Shown piece by piece: positions 1 through 12,021 of a stretch of DNA of 64,000 nucleotides. Origin of the DNA: Athripsodes cinereus (taxonomy: Eukaryota; Arthropoda; Insecta; Trichoptera; Leptoceridae); the NCBI GenBank assembly GCA_947579605.1, contig OX388319.1:22147447-22211446 (forward strand), written 5' to 3'. The notes beneath the pieces are model-generated. The model was given only the letters and a program-made list of their open reading frames with translations, was not told the origin of the DNA and ran no database searches. The translations under genes and the position numbers were made by a program. The stretch's first letter is position 1; every line of letters begins with the position of its first letter.

Positions 1-336
1 TTTTTTAGGGTACCAGTGGTTGGTCAACCTAAAATTGTAGTAAAAAGGTGCAATTATAATGCATAATATATTTTTTATAAATCAGTAGGTAAGATAAAGA
101 GCAGCCGCCCTAGACTTGTTTAAGATTGATTAAGATGAAATTAAATTGGACTAAAACAATATTACCAATTTTTCTTTCGAGTTTCTTGTCTAGTATTAAT
201 GTCATCGATAAGGAATTGCTACATACAAGTTTCTTCATATTTTGATGTTATTTCTCCCTGTATTTTTTATGATTTTGCATGTATGTTGTGTTTTGAGTTG
301 CTTTGTTTTATTTTGCTTTTTACCCTTACCTTTTAG

Positions 337-3054
337 AACCAAACCAAAAACCCCTCAAAGTATTACCGTTTCACAAACGTCCGTCAAGACAACTGTGTCT
401 AAATTCAACTCGGCCGTGAAACACAATGCAAATGGTACTAGTGGAAAATTATCTCCTAGAAGATCTTCAACAAGTAATTCTAGTTCTACAAGTCTACAAG
501 ATTCCAAAGGCACAAACACAAAGTAAGAATGTGTTGTATTCATTTTATCTCAGGTTATAAACATAGACAATATCATAGACAAATATCAACATAGACATGT
601 TTTATGTTACACCATTCTGTTACACAAAATATATATATTCAATTTGATGACCAAGATAACACTTCTAAACAAGTGATTATTACCAAATGCATCACAAACG
701 TTAGTATAATTAAAAAAAATTGGTTTTGCTCACAAACAAGGAATAAAAACTGCTGTTTATTTATTTTGAATGTCCTGTAAAAGGCAAGTGTGCTTAAATT
801 CAGCGATGAGGTTTGCCACCGGTACAGAGATATTTTGCATGTTTATTATATGCAGCTGGTCTGCTGGGTACCCCACATGTGGGATATGCCGTAATGGTGT
901 AGTAGTAGTTTATTTATTAATTCTTTACTGGATGTTGATTATAAACAATTTTGTACAGAAGCGCATTCATATTAAATGCAATAAATATACAGACGATGAT
1001 ATTGTGATAAAGGCCCAATCTCACTTCTGACTGAAAATCCAGCTATTCCAACTGGATGATCTGGTGAAATGGAATCTCACTCACTAAGAGAGAATAGTTC
1101 TCCACACCTTTAGATCCCCTCCAGATCCTAGACTTCATAAGATGTCTGGGACTTGAGGGTTTGCTTTGACTGGCAACACCAGGAAAGCTAAGTAGGGGTA
1201 GTACAATAGATCTTATAGGTCGCGGTGCGTGCTATACCCAAACAATAAAATAAAGAGAGAATAGTGTTGTTCAGACTTTATATCCGACTAAAACTATTCC
1301 TTATAAATGTCAAATTATTAAATTCCTTGGACCTAAATGTCAAAATTTGAATTTTCAGTGTAACATTGAGTAGGTACAAACAAACATTTTTTGAGTAAAG
1401 TTTTTGTTTAACCAGGGATAAAAAATAGTTTTATGAGAAAGATTTTTTATTTAATCTGGGTTTACTTTAGACTTGTCTAATTAGACAAGCAATAGTGAAG
1501 CTCTTAGTGAAGCAATAATATAATTTTTAAATTTGAAGTATGACAGAACTCTTTATTTTGATACATTGTTGAAAAACACCATCCAGTTATCCTGCAGAAG
1601 GCTCGACAAGTTTGATGCAGTTAGTGACTTACTGTGTATTGTTGCAGGAACAGCGAGTACGGGAGTTGGACAAGGAGTAACCACAGAAGGGGTGGGGACA
1701 AGAACGACCCTCCAGTGTTGCCAGATGTTAGGGGGACTAATGCCGCCATAAATTATAGCAATGGTGAGGATTACATAAGTACATACTATCAAATATTAGT
1801 GTATTTCATATTGTATGCACAAACATATTGTTGCATAGTGTATGGGTATAAGAAGTGTATTTAAATTGAGATTTCTACTGTTTATTTATGTCATACATAA
1901 AAATTCTATATTCATTTCAAACAGAGTAGAGTTCAATATAGATATCATTAAATATTATTCATTCATTAAATTTCCCACAAATGGTGTAGCCAGCGGACTA
2001 ATTGCATGTAATAAACATGCGAGTTCTCTTCTTCGTGACAATAAAAATTAAGACATTCAGGATGGATGACATATCTCATTGCTGAAATGAGGATGCTAAA
2101 AGATTTATTTGTGATGTTTTACGAATACCTGCCGTAAAATATACGGGACGCTCAAAAACAAACAGAAAAGAAAGAAAAGAACCCATTCTTACCCAGGGAC
2201 TTAATGAGCTATTAAATTTAAAATTTCATATTGTAACTTTGTGATGATATAAATACACCTTTTTTCTCATAAATGCCTATGATTAAAAAGTTTTTAATTT
2301 GTAATAAGTAACTCCCACTATTGAACTTGGCACAATCATATTACAAAGGTTCCATTGTTATAAACGTAACAATCATAAAGATAATAAATTGTTAAAATGG
2401 AACTCATGTTTAGTGTACAAATACATGGTAATATTTTGTATCTGTCAGCAAACTAGAAGATTTTTTTAACTATTTTGTGAATTGTTTAGGAAATAACGGC
2501 AACAGTTCCCAACAAGGAGGACGCAATGGTGGCAACCAGGGATACTCCAACCAGTACTTTAGGAATAGCGACAGGGGAGGTCATAGGAATTCTAATCAAG
2601 GTATGTATCAACTTAATTATATTCAGAATAATATGACAAATAAGCAACCCATTTTCACATAACTTAAGAACTCTGCTAGACTTTGTATATAAACAATGAG
2701 CCTTGTATAAGAGGGTCCTCTCTTTTCATTAGTATTAACTCAAATGCTGTGTAATATAAATAATGCTGTTCCTATGACTATATCAAAAAATCAAGAACGT
2801 TGACACTGATATTCTGCATGGAGGTGGCTGGTTTCTGTCCTGTGCTCCCGGGAGATGCATTGAAGAACGATTGAGTTGAATATAAATACCATCTTTTTAT
2901 TACAGATGATTCCTATCAAAAAAAGAATAGCAATGAAGACTTATCTGATGGAGAAGTTAGTTCGAGTCAACAAACCAATACCAGGGGTGGACACTCCTAT
3001 ACCAACAGCAGATACAAAAGAGGACATCACAGGCAACACGACAACAATTCATAA
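337..3054 (+). CDS. C-terminal part of a Gly/Asn/Arg-rich low-complexity protein (5' partial, 4 exons)
   Basis: Four exons join in phase: 337-522, 1648-1763, 2490-2600 and 2906-3054, stop TAA at 3052-3054. Each is bounded by AG/GT sites (donors GTAAGA at 523, GTGAGG at 1764, GTATGT at 2601), and the split codons AA|G, G|GA and G|AT restore a single frame. The product is low complexity: first Ser/Thr-rich (about 60 aa), then Arg/Gly/Asn-rich with GGRNGGNQGYSNQY, DRGGHRN and TRGGHSY patches, and a basic His/Arg tail. No folded domain is visible. RG/RGG and Asn/Gln-rich tails are typical of RNA-binding or RNP-granule proteins, so an RNA-related role is a guess from composition. Upstream exons lie before base 1. 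I do not recognise the family. The exon chain is well supported, the identity is not. Confidence 0.7.
830..905 (-). repeat. Fragment of the CCCACAAGTGGGGTAGCC-type interspersed repeat
   Basis: In reverse orientation it matches the start of the repeats at 1946, 11080, 20578 and 53107 (CCCACATGTGGGGTACCCAG on the minus strand). It lies in an intron of the low-complexity gene. Short matches to the same core occur at about 8135, 45915 and 59670. Confidence 0.5.
1946..2205 (+). repeat. Interspersed repeat, CCCACAAGTGGGGTAGCC family
   Basis: It shares an ordered set of blocks with 11080-11415, 20578-20760 and 53107-53335: the CCCACAA.TGGnGTAGCC start, a GCATGTAATAAACATGC-like block, ACATTCAGGATGG, CTCATnGCTGAA, and a CCTGCC..GGAC.CTCAAAAAC end. 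No coding capacity and no Pol III boxes are visible. It is a SINE or MITE of unknown class in an intron of the first gene. Confidence 0.55.
2795..2870 (+). pseudogene. LINE 3'-end relic
   Basis: The TGGAGGTGGCTGGTTTCTGT stretch and following bases match the better preserved relic at 32208-32309, whose translation ends in a SEWRRLVSARAPERS-like string before an Asp run. Here the frame is broken. It sits in the last intron of the low-complexity gene. Confidence 0.4.
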
Positions 3055-4190
3055 GGGGGGCAGAGGGGGCGGCAGTCACTGTCACACAATATATAATTAA
3101 TAATATCGTATTCATTCCTGTTTTGTATGCACGCACCATACTCAACATTCCATTCTCATAAAGAATGCGTAGATATATAACAGCTATTCAGCTTTATATG
3201 CCGCATAATATTCAGATCTGGCAACACGATAATAAGAAATATATATAGCACCAATTATTGCTAAAACTACAAGGTTTTCGCTATGACAAAAATGATAGAT
3301 GTTAATTTGTTTTCTTTTTGACAAGCATGTATTTGTTTTCCACTTTCAATTTAGAACAATTTTAAATTTTGACGGAATGTATTGATACTTTTGAATATGT
3401 CAACACAATGTGATCATAGACAAACTTGTCTTAATTGCCATTTTATAAATATGTATATAAATTTATATTACATACTGATATCTTAAAAAATTTATGATAA
3501 CCCTTCCGAATTTTTCAATCTCATACTTAATATTCCAACTGTTACTGCCATATTTTCAATTTTTTTAATAAAAATCATTTATCACAAGTTTTTTGCCATA
3601 TGGCAAGGTTAACTATGATAAAACTATTCCTGATATTCTAATGATTGTTCCACAAATGAAATAAGAACACAATAAATTTAATAGTTAGAACATATTACAA
3701 TGAAGTAAAAAAAAAAACACCAAATATGCATTAAAATATACCTAAAAATATTTATAATAGTATTGCTTGCTCAATAATCTGGAAGATTAAAGTGCAGACA
3801 TTTTCATTTTACTGGGAATAGGGATAAGTAATTGTAATTCTGTATTTCTACTCTAATAACAATCCCTGTACCATTACGCTCACAAGTGAGATAGTATAAT
3901 AAATATGCTGTAGGTTGTCTTTATTATGCTATGACAAATCAGCGTTCCGATCGGTGGTACGGCTCAATGCAATATTCTTCTCTTTTGTGTGTATGTAAAT
4001 GGGCACAAGGCTAAAGATTGTTCATATGGGAGGCCCTTTTTGGTGGACACCCTCCATTACAGCCTTATTTTTTTTTAATGTGATGCAAATTCAAAGATAA
4101 AAGGGACAAGAACGACACTCCACTGTTACCAGATGTAACGCAAATACACAGACAAAAAAAAACCTTAGCACATAAAGTAGAGATCTAAAA

Positions 4191-4226
4191 ACATTTTCAG
4201 AGGAGACATTCCTCCTCTGAAAATGT
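4191..4226. repeat. Perfect 15-bp inverted repeat (hairpin)
   Basis: ACATTTTCAGAGGAG at 4191-4205 is exactly complementary to 4212-4226, leaving a 6-base loop. It is not followed by a T run and no function is evident. Confidence 0.6.
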
Positions 4227-4329
4227 AAAGGGCTTTATTTAAACTTTTTTTAATGGTAGTAAAAATTTCATGAAAAAAATGAGATTAAGTTAGAAGTTAA
4301 TCATATTTTAATTGCAGTTAATTAACTTT

Positions 4330-4400
4330 CATTCACACTCCATCACATTTCCCACAAGCGGGTTAGCCACAGGACTAGCTGCATGTAGAAACATGCAAAT
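4330..4400 (+). repeat. Truncated copy of the CCCACAAGTGGGGTAGCC-family repeat
   Basis: CCCACAAGCGGGTTAGCC followed by CTGCATGTAGAAACATGC matches the first 70 bases of the copies at 1946 and 11080, then similarity stops. Confidence 0.5.
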
Positions 4401-5823
4401 AAAAGTTCATCACTTAGCACTATTCCCAGTAAAGGATATATGTTGGAGTACCTGTACAAATTACATTAAACAGTGTAGTAAACTAAATGTTATATATTAT
4501 TGTCTTATTATTAGAGTGAAATCATTATATTGTATCAAGTCATAGGAATACTATAACAATACATACATGTAGCTACTACATACATTGTTATATTAAAATA
4601 ATAAATACTTAGGACATTATACAGGACATATTGTGATTCTTATTTGCCTTCATGACATTTATACTTAATAAGTATTATTGTAATATTGTGTGTAATATTG
4701 CATACTGACATTACACATTCATAAGAATCATGTTGCATTCAAATAAAATCACTGCATTTCACAACAATGAGGTAGATAAAATGTATGTTAAATTTTAACA
4801 TTAAGCAGAAATAAACAATCTTTTTATTGTTACTAATGAACACTTTTTTTGAGCGCCAATGTTACATGATTCAATTTGAATGAGCAATGACAATTATACA
4901 CTACGGTTATCACATCACTCACTTATCTCGTTTCTATTTTTATTATTGCGCCATACAAATGTGTGTTTAGATAAATATTATTTTAGAACTCAAATTTAAA
5001 CCATTCAGGTTATATAACAATTCATGTAACCATAGATAATAATTCTCATTAATATTATCTATGCTTTTCTGTTTTCAAATTAAAAATTGAACTATTTATG
5101 AAAATGTGATTTATATTATACAATTGTAATATCAGGGATTCATGATGAAATCATATTTGAAGGATTTTTCACATTGATTTTATTATTTTATCTTTTTGCC
5201 TAAACATGTTACGTTTGTAAAGGTATACAATCATGTCAAACAGACAGGACAGAAATTTACCACAGGAAATCATGTTGAATTTGCATTTTTGATTTTAGAA
5301 TATTGTAATAAAAATTTCTCATTAAGCATATATTTAAAACTTATAAATAGAAAGTTTGAAATATGTAATGAGAATTTTGGAATAAATTTGTTAAAAATGA
5401 ATTAACTATTATATGAAATGTCTGAAATATGTACTACTCACTCAACTATAAATACAAATAATGAGAGATTTGACAGCAAATTTTATGTTGCATTTTGATT
5501 CTAGTAAAACTTGAATATTTAAAATCTATTTGTATTCATTATACAGCAGCATTTGGATGGATATTAGTTACCTCAATATTTTCATTTTAACTCGTATTTT
5601 AAAAGTAAAGTAACTAACTCTGATACTATATGTATGTTGTAAAATATAAATACAAACATAGCCCATACTTTATTATATTATTATATACTAACTATTATTG
5701 TATTTTTACTTAGAAATACATATATATTTTATTTGAACATAAACATGTGTTTTTTATTAACACCTTTTTAACATCACTCTCTCTGTTCCGTGGAATTCCT
5801 GGCAAAGAATAATTCTCCCACTC

Positions 5824-6415
5824 GTATCTGTAAGTTTTTAAGTATCCCGTAAAAGACAAATATTCGTAAAACATAAGTATTCAATAAAAATATGTATACA
5901 TGAAACAATAGCTTAGAAAAACATCAAAAAATATTTATTTAAACAATTTAATACATTGGTTCTTCATGAAAAACTGTATGAAAATATAAGAATTTATATT
6001 ACGCAGCACGCCTCGATACAGGGCAACCTAGTGAGGCTGCTGCACTTAATTGAAGATAATTGGTGATATATTGTTTCAACGTTTGTATGATATTGATTGA
6101 ATAAAGAAATATTTATTATTATTATTATTATTTATATGACAGTGTAAATTTGACAACCAAATGTGTCCCATATTGAGTACATCAACTGTAAGTTTTTTAG
6201 TATCATGTAATAGGCAGATATTCGTAAAACATAAGTATTCAATAAAAAATATACATACACATGAAACAATAGCTTAGAAAAACATACAAAAATATTTATT
6301 AAAACAATTTAATAAATTGGTTCTTCGTGGAAAACTGTATGAAAATATAATAATTTATATGACAGTGTAAATTTGACAACCAAATGTGTCCATATTAAGT
6401 ATATCAACAACAATA
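5824..6415. repeat. Tandem duplication (about 230-bp unit), first unit interrupted by a LINE tail
   Basis: Bases 5824-6000 resume at 6134-6183 and together correspond to 6184-6415 (shared blocks: ATTCGTAAAACATAAGTATT, ACAATAGCTTAGAAAAACAT, GACAGTGTAAATTTGACAAC). The first unit is broken at about 6000 by 6001-6133. It lies downstream of the ARM-repeat gene. Confidence 0.7.
6001..6133 (+). mobile_element. 5'-truncated LINE 3' end with (TTA)n tail
   Basis: About 130 bases ending GAATAAAGAAATATT then an ATT microsatellite. They split one unit of the tandem duplication, and TTTATAT-like sequence occurs on both sides, as expected of a target-site duplication. Confidence 0.55.
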
Positions 6416-6868
6416 TTTTTGCCATCTGTGTATTTCAAGAAATGGACTGATAGAACTTAATATATTTTTTAAACAAAATTAAAGTTCTATACAAATCAGT
6501 TTTAAAAGGTGGCACCGCATTTTTATCACAAAAAGTGTTACAAAAATATATTAAAAAATAATATTTATAAAACATTATTTTGAGATATATACAAATAAAT
6601 AATCTCAATAACTTCTCTTAATTTCAAATTACTTGATTTTTAAGGCTATTTGACAAAAGATTAATTCACCACAGTAAAGAAAAAAGGTTTCAATAATTAA
6701 AAAGTGTTAAAAATAATGTAATGTTTGAAATATTTCATATTGTTCAAAAGTGTTTCTATCTTCAGCTGAAAATATCCCTTTTATAATAAGATTGAATAAT
6801 TTTATAGGTGACAATATCAATCTTACATAAACAATATTTTGAGAGGTTTTAGTATTAAATAACATATA

Positions 6869-9800
6869 TCATATACATAATGCAACTAAATCTGAGAAAT
6901 TATTTAAGTATTTTATTTTCCAATCAACAGTTAGTTTAGGATGATTTTCTACATTACCAAGGAACCATAACAAATTAGATATCACATGCGGTCTTTGACA
7001 CACTAACAATTTTCTAATAATCGTCACAAAATCATCTCGAAGCAGCACATCACGTTCATTTTTCATAACATCATTGTCAGAAATGACATTAGCCGCAGTT
7101 CTTAACAAATAAACCACTATTCCATAATGAACGTCCCACTCTTTTTCAGACACAATTTGTACCATTTTATCAACGACTCTTGTAAACATTTTCTTTTCTA
7201 CAAACACTGGACACAATGCAAAACCGTTTGATGAAAGAATATACAATAGCTTAGCATTATGAAGTGTGCAGTTTGTTAGATCACTCACTGCTTCTACAAT
7301 AACACAAAGTTCATCCGACCTGAAGAAATAAAAATGCAACAGTTACAATCACTATGTGAAGTTATTCATAGATTAAAAACAAAAACATAAATTGAATGAA
7401 TACTGGAATAAGAAAATTATAACTATTAGTAGGCTAATAAATTAATATTATTAAATAGTGTGTATATAATGTTCTACATCAAGCATGTCAAACTCAAATC
7501 CTAACACGGGCCAAATAAAAAATTAAAAGTTTATGTGGGCCACAAAAAAAAATGTTTATACAGTAAACTTGGTTTATTTTGAAAAGTATAAAAAAAGGTA
7601 AAATTAATAAAGAGTATTTTTTTTTTGTACCGTTATGTTTTGTACTGCTAGTGGGCTGCAAAGTTATACGTTGTGGGCCGCATGCAGCCCGCGGGCCGCA
7701 AGTTTGACATGCTTGTTCTACATCATTTAATATTTCTTGCATGTATCTATGTGTAATATATTATAGTTTTATTTTTCATTATTGTTCATGGATACAAGAA
7801 AAATCAAAATTATCATTTTAAATTTTTGGAAAAAAACTGAATGTCTGCTGAACAAAATTAGTTATTAAGTTGATCTTGTATGTTAACAAAATAATGTATG
7901 TGAGTACTTACGTGACAATAAATGGATTCATCCTTAGCACCTGTGAGAGAGCATATATAGAGGTGGATCGGAGCAGGTCCTCGTTGCTGTTCAACAGATT
8001 AATGAGAGTCTTCATTAGTCCCTGCTCTCGCAATATGTCACCAGCTTTGGGAGAACTGCATCCTATGTTGCCAACAGTCATACCACATATTTCCTGAAAA
8101 ACAATAAATCATTTTATCCACACGCAATTTTTCAGCTGTCTACCCCACTTGTGAGAAATGCTATGATAATATAGTTACAAAATCATTTTATTATGTAACT
8201 GAAAAACACAGGACAAGAAGTTTCTTTGTAAATGTGGCTCGTGTCAGAAAATGGAGTACATCATGAAATATCCCATGTATGGTATTGTTTTGGGAGAGGT
8301 TGGTAGAGAGTCTAAATAATGTAACAACTGATGCAGTCAACTGATTCAGCCTAGTTTAAAATATTATTCTGGGTTTTTGATAAACCGATTATACACCCCA
8401 AAAACACTCTTGAGTAATAGTGTGTACTGTTAAGGTAGAGTAGATCAACAATGGGATTCAATTCCAAGATCACCCTACTGAAAGTCTTGATACGGCTATC
8501 AATTACCGGGTTAATTGGAAGACATTGCATTCTAGTGATAAACTCGCCCTCTGTACATTGTATAACTGATATTTTTATAATACTTTGTATTAATTTGAAA
8601 TATTGTAACCAATGTACAGTGAAGAAAAAATAAATTAATTAATTAATCACTTTCAATTTGAATTATAAAAAAATGAGAATAAAAAACAGTTTACACAAGT
8701 TACCTGTTGAATGACTAATCTCGATTTCCAAAAACATTTGCGAATGTTTTGGAAATATTCCCAAAAACATTTGCTAATGTTTTAGAAATATTCCCAAATA
8801 CAAATATTTAAAATCATCACCATTTTACACAATTAGCAGTGCACAAAATACGCAAGAATACTTACAGCAAGTGCCAAGTTGGAGCCAACTAGGAACGTGA
8901 TGAGGTACACCCCAGCTGATTTAGCAATGGCCAGATTATTAGCTGTGGAGCCCAAAGTGAGGAGACATATACACTCTGCAGCATGTTTTTGTTTACATGT
9001 GTCTGAACCTTCAATAAAATATTTAAACCATATAAACTATTTCACTGCTTGTTGAGCTTTTTATTTATTTTAGAAGATGAATCTGGATTTGTAATAAACC
9101 TAAATACATTGATAACACTGTCATAGTAAGCAACAAGAAATGCTTATACTGTGAAGATAATATAGGTCAATAACAGCGGGTGAAATTAAACCTGAGATCT
9201 CTCAATTGTAAATTTAAGACTTTCCTTTCTACCATAAAATATTTCACTTTGGAATCTAATAATTCCTTCTAACGTATGATGTGTATTCTATAGTAAGATT
9301 GTAATAGTCCTCATTTTTATGAAAAGGTATATTCTACTGATACATATAAAACTGACAGTCAATACAATAGCACTACACCTTAATATAGAATTGATATGAG
9401 TATTATGATCTTAATATGTAGTTGGAATAAAAAAAAAAGAGGGAATCTTAGACAAAAGGATATGCAACTACTAGTGATGTAACGAATGTGTGATTTTGGA
9501 TATTAGCGAATGCGAATATTTGTTGCCGACATTCGCGAATGCGAATAGCGAATATTGACTTGCTTAGATTTCTACAATATTGCTCAATCATTAAAATTTC
9601 TACCCCCCGTCGCCGAATTTTCAAAATGGTATAGGAATTTGAAATATTTCAAAACTCCTCGGATTTCTTAGAGAATATTTTCTTGCAGTACCTTTTTCTA
9701 CAATGTACCGGGTAAGTATCTGGTACTTTTAGCGAATATCCGATACTTTATTACCGAAATAATATTCGCAAAACATTCGCATATTTTTTTGCGAATACGA

Positions 9801-10319
9801 ATGCGAATGCGAATACTTTGAAATATGCGAATATTCGCGAATCCGAATGCGAATACTAATATTCGTTACATCACTAGCAACTACGAAAGAGCAAATAAGA
9901 TTTGATTACTGAGTTTTTATTTGAGCATTTAATCAAGAATTAAGAGTCACTAACCTGTCAATATCCCAACTAATCCATGCAAAGCTCCAAGATGCTGGAA
10001 CAAAGTAGGAATATTCTTCTTGTTGGACAAATAAACTTTTAAGGTGTTTAATTCTGGAACGCTGACAGAGCCACTTTTTCTTACTTTGTGGATTATTTCT
10101 ATGACCTGACTCTCAGTGTACTGGTACCTGAAAACAAATAAATTAATTATACTATAAAACTCACAATGAAAGTAATAATAAGATAAAAATAAAATGTGCT
10201 AACTCTTCCTGGACATGAACTTGTCTTCTTGTATTCGTATGTACTTGTCTTACATTTGCCCTCTCATTCACAAGACTCATTCGAAGTCTGTTTCTCAAAG
10301 TTTGTATTTCGTCCCCCAT
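6869..10319 (-). CDS. ARM-repeat protein, importin-alpha/TMCO6-like (complete, 5 exons, 354 aa)
   Basis: Minus-strand exons 10319-10204, 10127-9955, 9008-8866, 8093-7912 and 7319-6869 join in phase with consensus splice sites; total 1,065 bases, ATG at 10319, TGA at 6871-6869. The N-terminus (about residues 5-40) is Arg-rich, with RNRLRMSLVNERANVRQ resembling an importin-beta-binding or TMCO6-type basic helix. The rest reads as degenerate armadillo helices: HAAECICLLTLGSTANN, MTVGNIGCSSPKAGDILREQ, STSIYALSQVL, VISNLLWFLGNVENHP. Importin-alpha proteins are usually near 520 aa and TMCO6 near 490, so this is short. A nuclear-transport-related or TMCO6-like role is inferred from the fold pattern. 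Introns carry two hAT MITEs (7480-7715, 9472-9876) and a LINE tail. Gene structure is well supported, the name less so. Confidence 0.75.
7480..7715. mobile_element. hAT-type MITE with intact 8-bp target duplication
   Basis: Terminal inverted repeats CAAGCATGTCAAACT and AGTTTGACATGCTTG (the first 13-15 bases pair) are flanked by identical TTCTACAT copies at 7472-7479 and 7716-7723. The 236-bp body has GGGCC-rich subterminal motifs and no ORF of substance. The 8-bp duplication fits the hAT superfamily. It lies in intron 4 of the ARM-repeat gene. Confidence 0.88.
8505..8645 (+). mobile_element. LINE 3'-end fragment (GGTTAGTTGGAAGA family)
   Basis: Starts with GGGTTAATTGGAAGACATTG, carries GATAAACTCGCCCTCTGTAC, and ends with GTGAAGAAAAAATAAATTAA. 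The same arrangement occurs at 11868-12021 (minus), 27965, 52537, 58024 and 63460, and the 3' UTR of the LINE ORF at 47333 is related. Confidence 0.7.
8726..8793. repeat. Two tandem copies of a short palindromic unit
   Basis: CCAAAAACATTTGCGAATG and CCAAAAACATTTGCTAATG each start a roughly 35-base unit that is itself nearly self-complementary (CAAAAACATT facing AATGTTTTGG). Located in an intron of the ARM-repeat gene. Confidence 0.5.
9472..9876. mobile_element. hAT-type non-autonomous element with GCGAAT subterminal arrays
   Basis: TAGTGATGTAACGAAT at 9472 is the inverted repeat of ATTCGTTACATCACTA ending at 9876, and both ends are flanked by an identical 8-bp GCAACTAC (9464-9471, 9877-9884). 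Inside each end are many GCGAAT/ATTCGC words, which in hAT elements often serve as transposase binding sites. No transposase ORF; 405 bp. It lies in intron 2 of the ARM-repeat gene. Confidence 0.9.
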
Positions 10320-10576
10320 TTTTGGTAAAAATACGATTTCAACACGTTTAACAAAATATAATATCGGGTAAAAGTGAGGTTATGACGACTGTTTACGAAT
10401 TTACGACAATAACAATATTGACATGCGTCTCGCTGAAGGAACTTCAAAAACGCTCGGCTTCGTTCGGGTTCCCTCGGTTCAGCTCGGATCTAGCTAGTAA
10501 TACAGTACTAACTACTAGCGATGGTAGGTACATTGTACAATACCATGAGTATGATATGAGATGAGTATGAGTAAGA

Positions 10577-10750
10577 GTTCGTCGGTAGCCTGGAGGTAGA
10601 GTCTCGGCCTTGTGAACAAGGGGTCCGGGGTTCGATCCCAGGTGCCGGCATACTTCCCTATCCCGACACAAGCTCTTAGCTTAGTGTGAAAGGTGTATAC
10701 GGTTGTATTTGGGTTTATAACAAAACCCAAATATATCTTTAAAAAAAAAA
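10577..10750 (+). mobile_element. tRNA-headed SINE, copy 1
   Basis: The head has a tRNA-like A-box region (GGTAGCCTGGAGG) and an exact B box (GGTTCGATCCC) at the expected spacing, followed by a non-tRNA body (CGACACAAGC...GTGAAAGGTGTATA) and an A-rich end. Four more copies lie at 31192 (minus), 36206, 36672 and 55904. Repetition and the A-tail show this is a retroposon, not a tRNA gene. Confidence 0.85.
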
Positions 10751-10830
10751 TGTGGATCAATGGTAAGGGAAGTGAAGTGCAGCAGTACCTATACGTTAAT
10801 ATACACGTGTTCTGTGACCGGTGTTAAAAA

Positions 10831-11060
10831 CAGAAAAAAATGGCTAAGAGGGGGGGTATTAGGAAGCATGGCCATCCTCGGCCTACATGGTTGGACCACA
10901 CTGACCAGATCTTTAAGGACGATGACATCAGAAGTAGGAGAAATAGAAGGGCATGTTTGAGGAACTGTATGAATGTGATGGAAGTGAGAAGTGTGCCAAG
11001 ACCGACTTGTTTGGCGGTCTATCCTCTCTGCCTAACCCTCAGGGAACACGGCGTGATGGG
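10831..11060 (+). pseudogene. LINE C-terminal relic
   Basis: A broken frame reads GHPRPTWLDHTDQIFKDDD, then RSRRNRRACLRNCMNV, then in a second frame VCQDRLVWRSILSA, which is the usual tail of a family of insect non-LTR elements. It ends in GATAGATAGATA. A frameshift near 10990 breaks it. Confidence 0.6.
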
Positions 11061-11079
11061 ATAGATAGATATACTACTA

Positions 11080-11415
11080 CTACTATACCATCACGGCATA
11101 TCCCACAAGTGGGGTAGCCAGCAGACCAGCTGCATATAAAACATGCAAGCTGTGTTCTCCGTGCCAAAATAAAATCAAGATATTCAGGATGGGTGGCAAA
11201 TCTCATCGCCGAATTTAAATGTTAAATGTCTTAATTTTTCGAACACCTGCCTTTTACAGGACACTCAAAAACTTATAGAGAAGAGTGGGAGACCAATTTT
11301 TTACCGGGTGCTCCACGGGATATAATGATATATCTAATTTGAATGTATACCTTTTATGTAGGTAATTGTTTTTAATCAATGTACAGTAAAGAATGAATAA
11401 ATAAATAAATAAACC
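11080..11415 (+). repeat. Longest copy of the CCCACAAGTGGGGTAGCC-family repeat
   Basis: Starts at CGGCATATCCCACAAGTGGG and runs through TTCAGGATGG, CTCATCGCCGAA and CCTGCCTTTTACAGGACAC to a tail TGTACAGTAAAGAATGAATA plus (AATA)n. That tail matches the LINE tails at 8505 and 52537, so this repeat may be the inner part of the same LINE 3' UTR family, or a separate insertion beside it. Confidence 0.6.
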
Positions 11416-11867
11416 ATCCCCTCTTGTCGTCATCATCCATACTAAACTCGAGAAAAAATCTTGTTTTTCAGGTAAAACGCATGCTTTTAAATTATAGTCG
11501 GTTTTCATACACGATCTATGTAAGAAAATGCAACATAAAAAAACGTGCACATGGTTTACCCGAAAAGCAAGAAATGGCGCCATATTATCACCGCGAAAAT
11601 GAACATCATAGTTAGAACTTGTCGCCTTACCCTGTCCAATTATGTCAACAAAACAATCAAATCAAAATGAAGTCATCAAAGATCAAATTGATAGATCCGA
11701 GCACTGATTATCACCCGAGGAAACCCGAACGAAGCCGAGCGTTTTTGAAGTTCCTTCAGCGAGACGCATGTCAATATTGACATTTCATGAATAATTACCA
11801 TAAACAATGCCGACCGTTCGTTCACTATCTAAAATTTTATTTTTCGATATTTTATTATATTCCCAAA

Positions 11868-12021
11868 TCTATTTTTTATTTATTTATTTATTCTTTAATG
11901 TAGTGCTGTACATTGATTACAAGCAAATTGACACAAAAATACATTTAATACAAAGACAATCATACAATCAATATACAGAGGGCGAGTTTATCGCAGAGGC
12001 GCGATTTCTTCCAACTAACCC
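11868..12021 (-). mobile_element. LINE 3'-end fragment, reverse orientation
   Basis: On the minus strand it begins GGGTTAGTTGGAAGAAATCG, continues with GATAAACTCGCCCTCTGTAT and ends in AATAAATAAATAAA, the same arrangement as 52537-52672. Confidence 0.7.

Larger units (their letters stand above)
3055..5820. other. 3' UTR and intergenic AT-rich stretch
   Basis: Candidate AATAAA signals for the first gene lie near 3567 and 3672. Beyond them I see no ORF with coding character. The stretch holds a 15-bp perfect hairpin (4191-4226) and a short repeat fragment (4330-4400); otherwise nothing recognisable. Confidence 0.5.

Noticed and set aside
242..336. Extension of the first exon to an upstream ATG at 242 with a hydrophobic start
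   Set aside because: The hydrophobic part is a T-rich polypyrimidine tract before an AG acceptor at 335-336, so the exon begins at 337.
10577..10650. tRNA-like A and B boxes, possible tRNA gene
   Set aside because: Five dispersed copies share the same non-tRNA body and A-rich end, and no cloverleaf acceptor stem closes; it is a SINE head.
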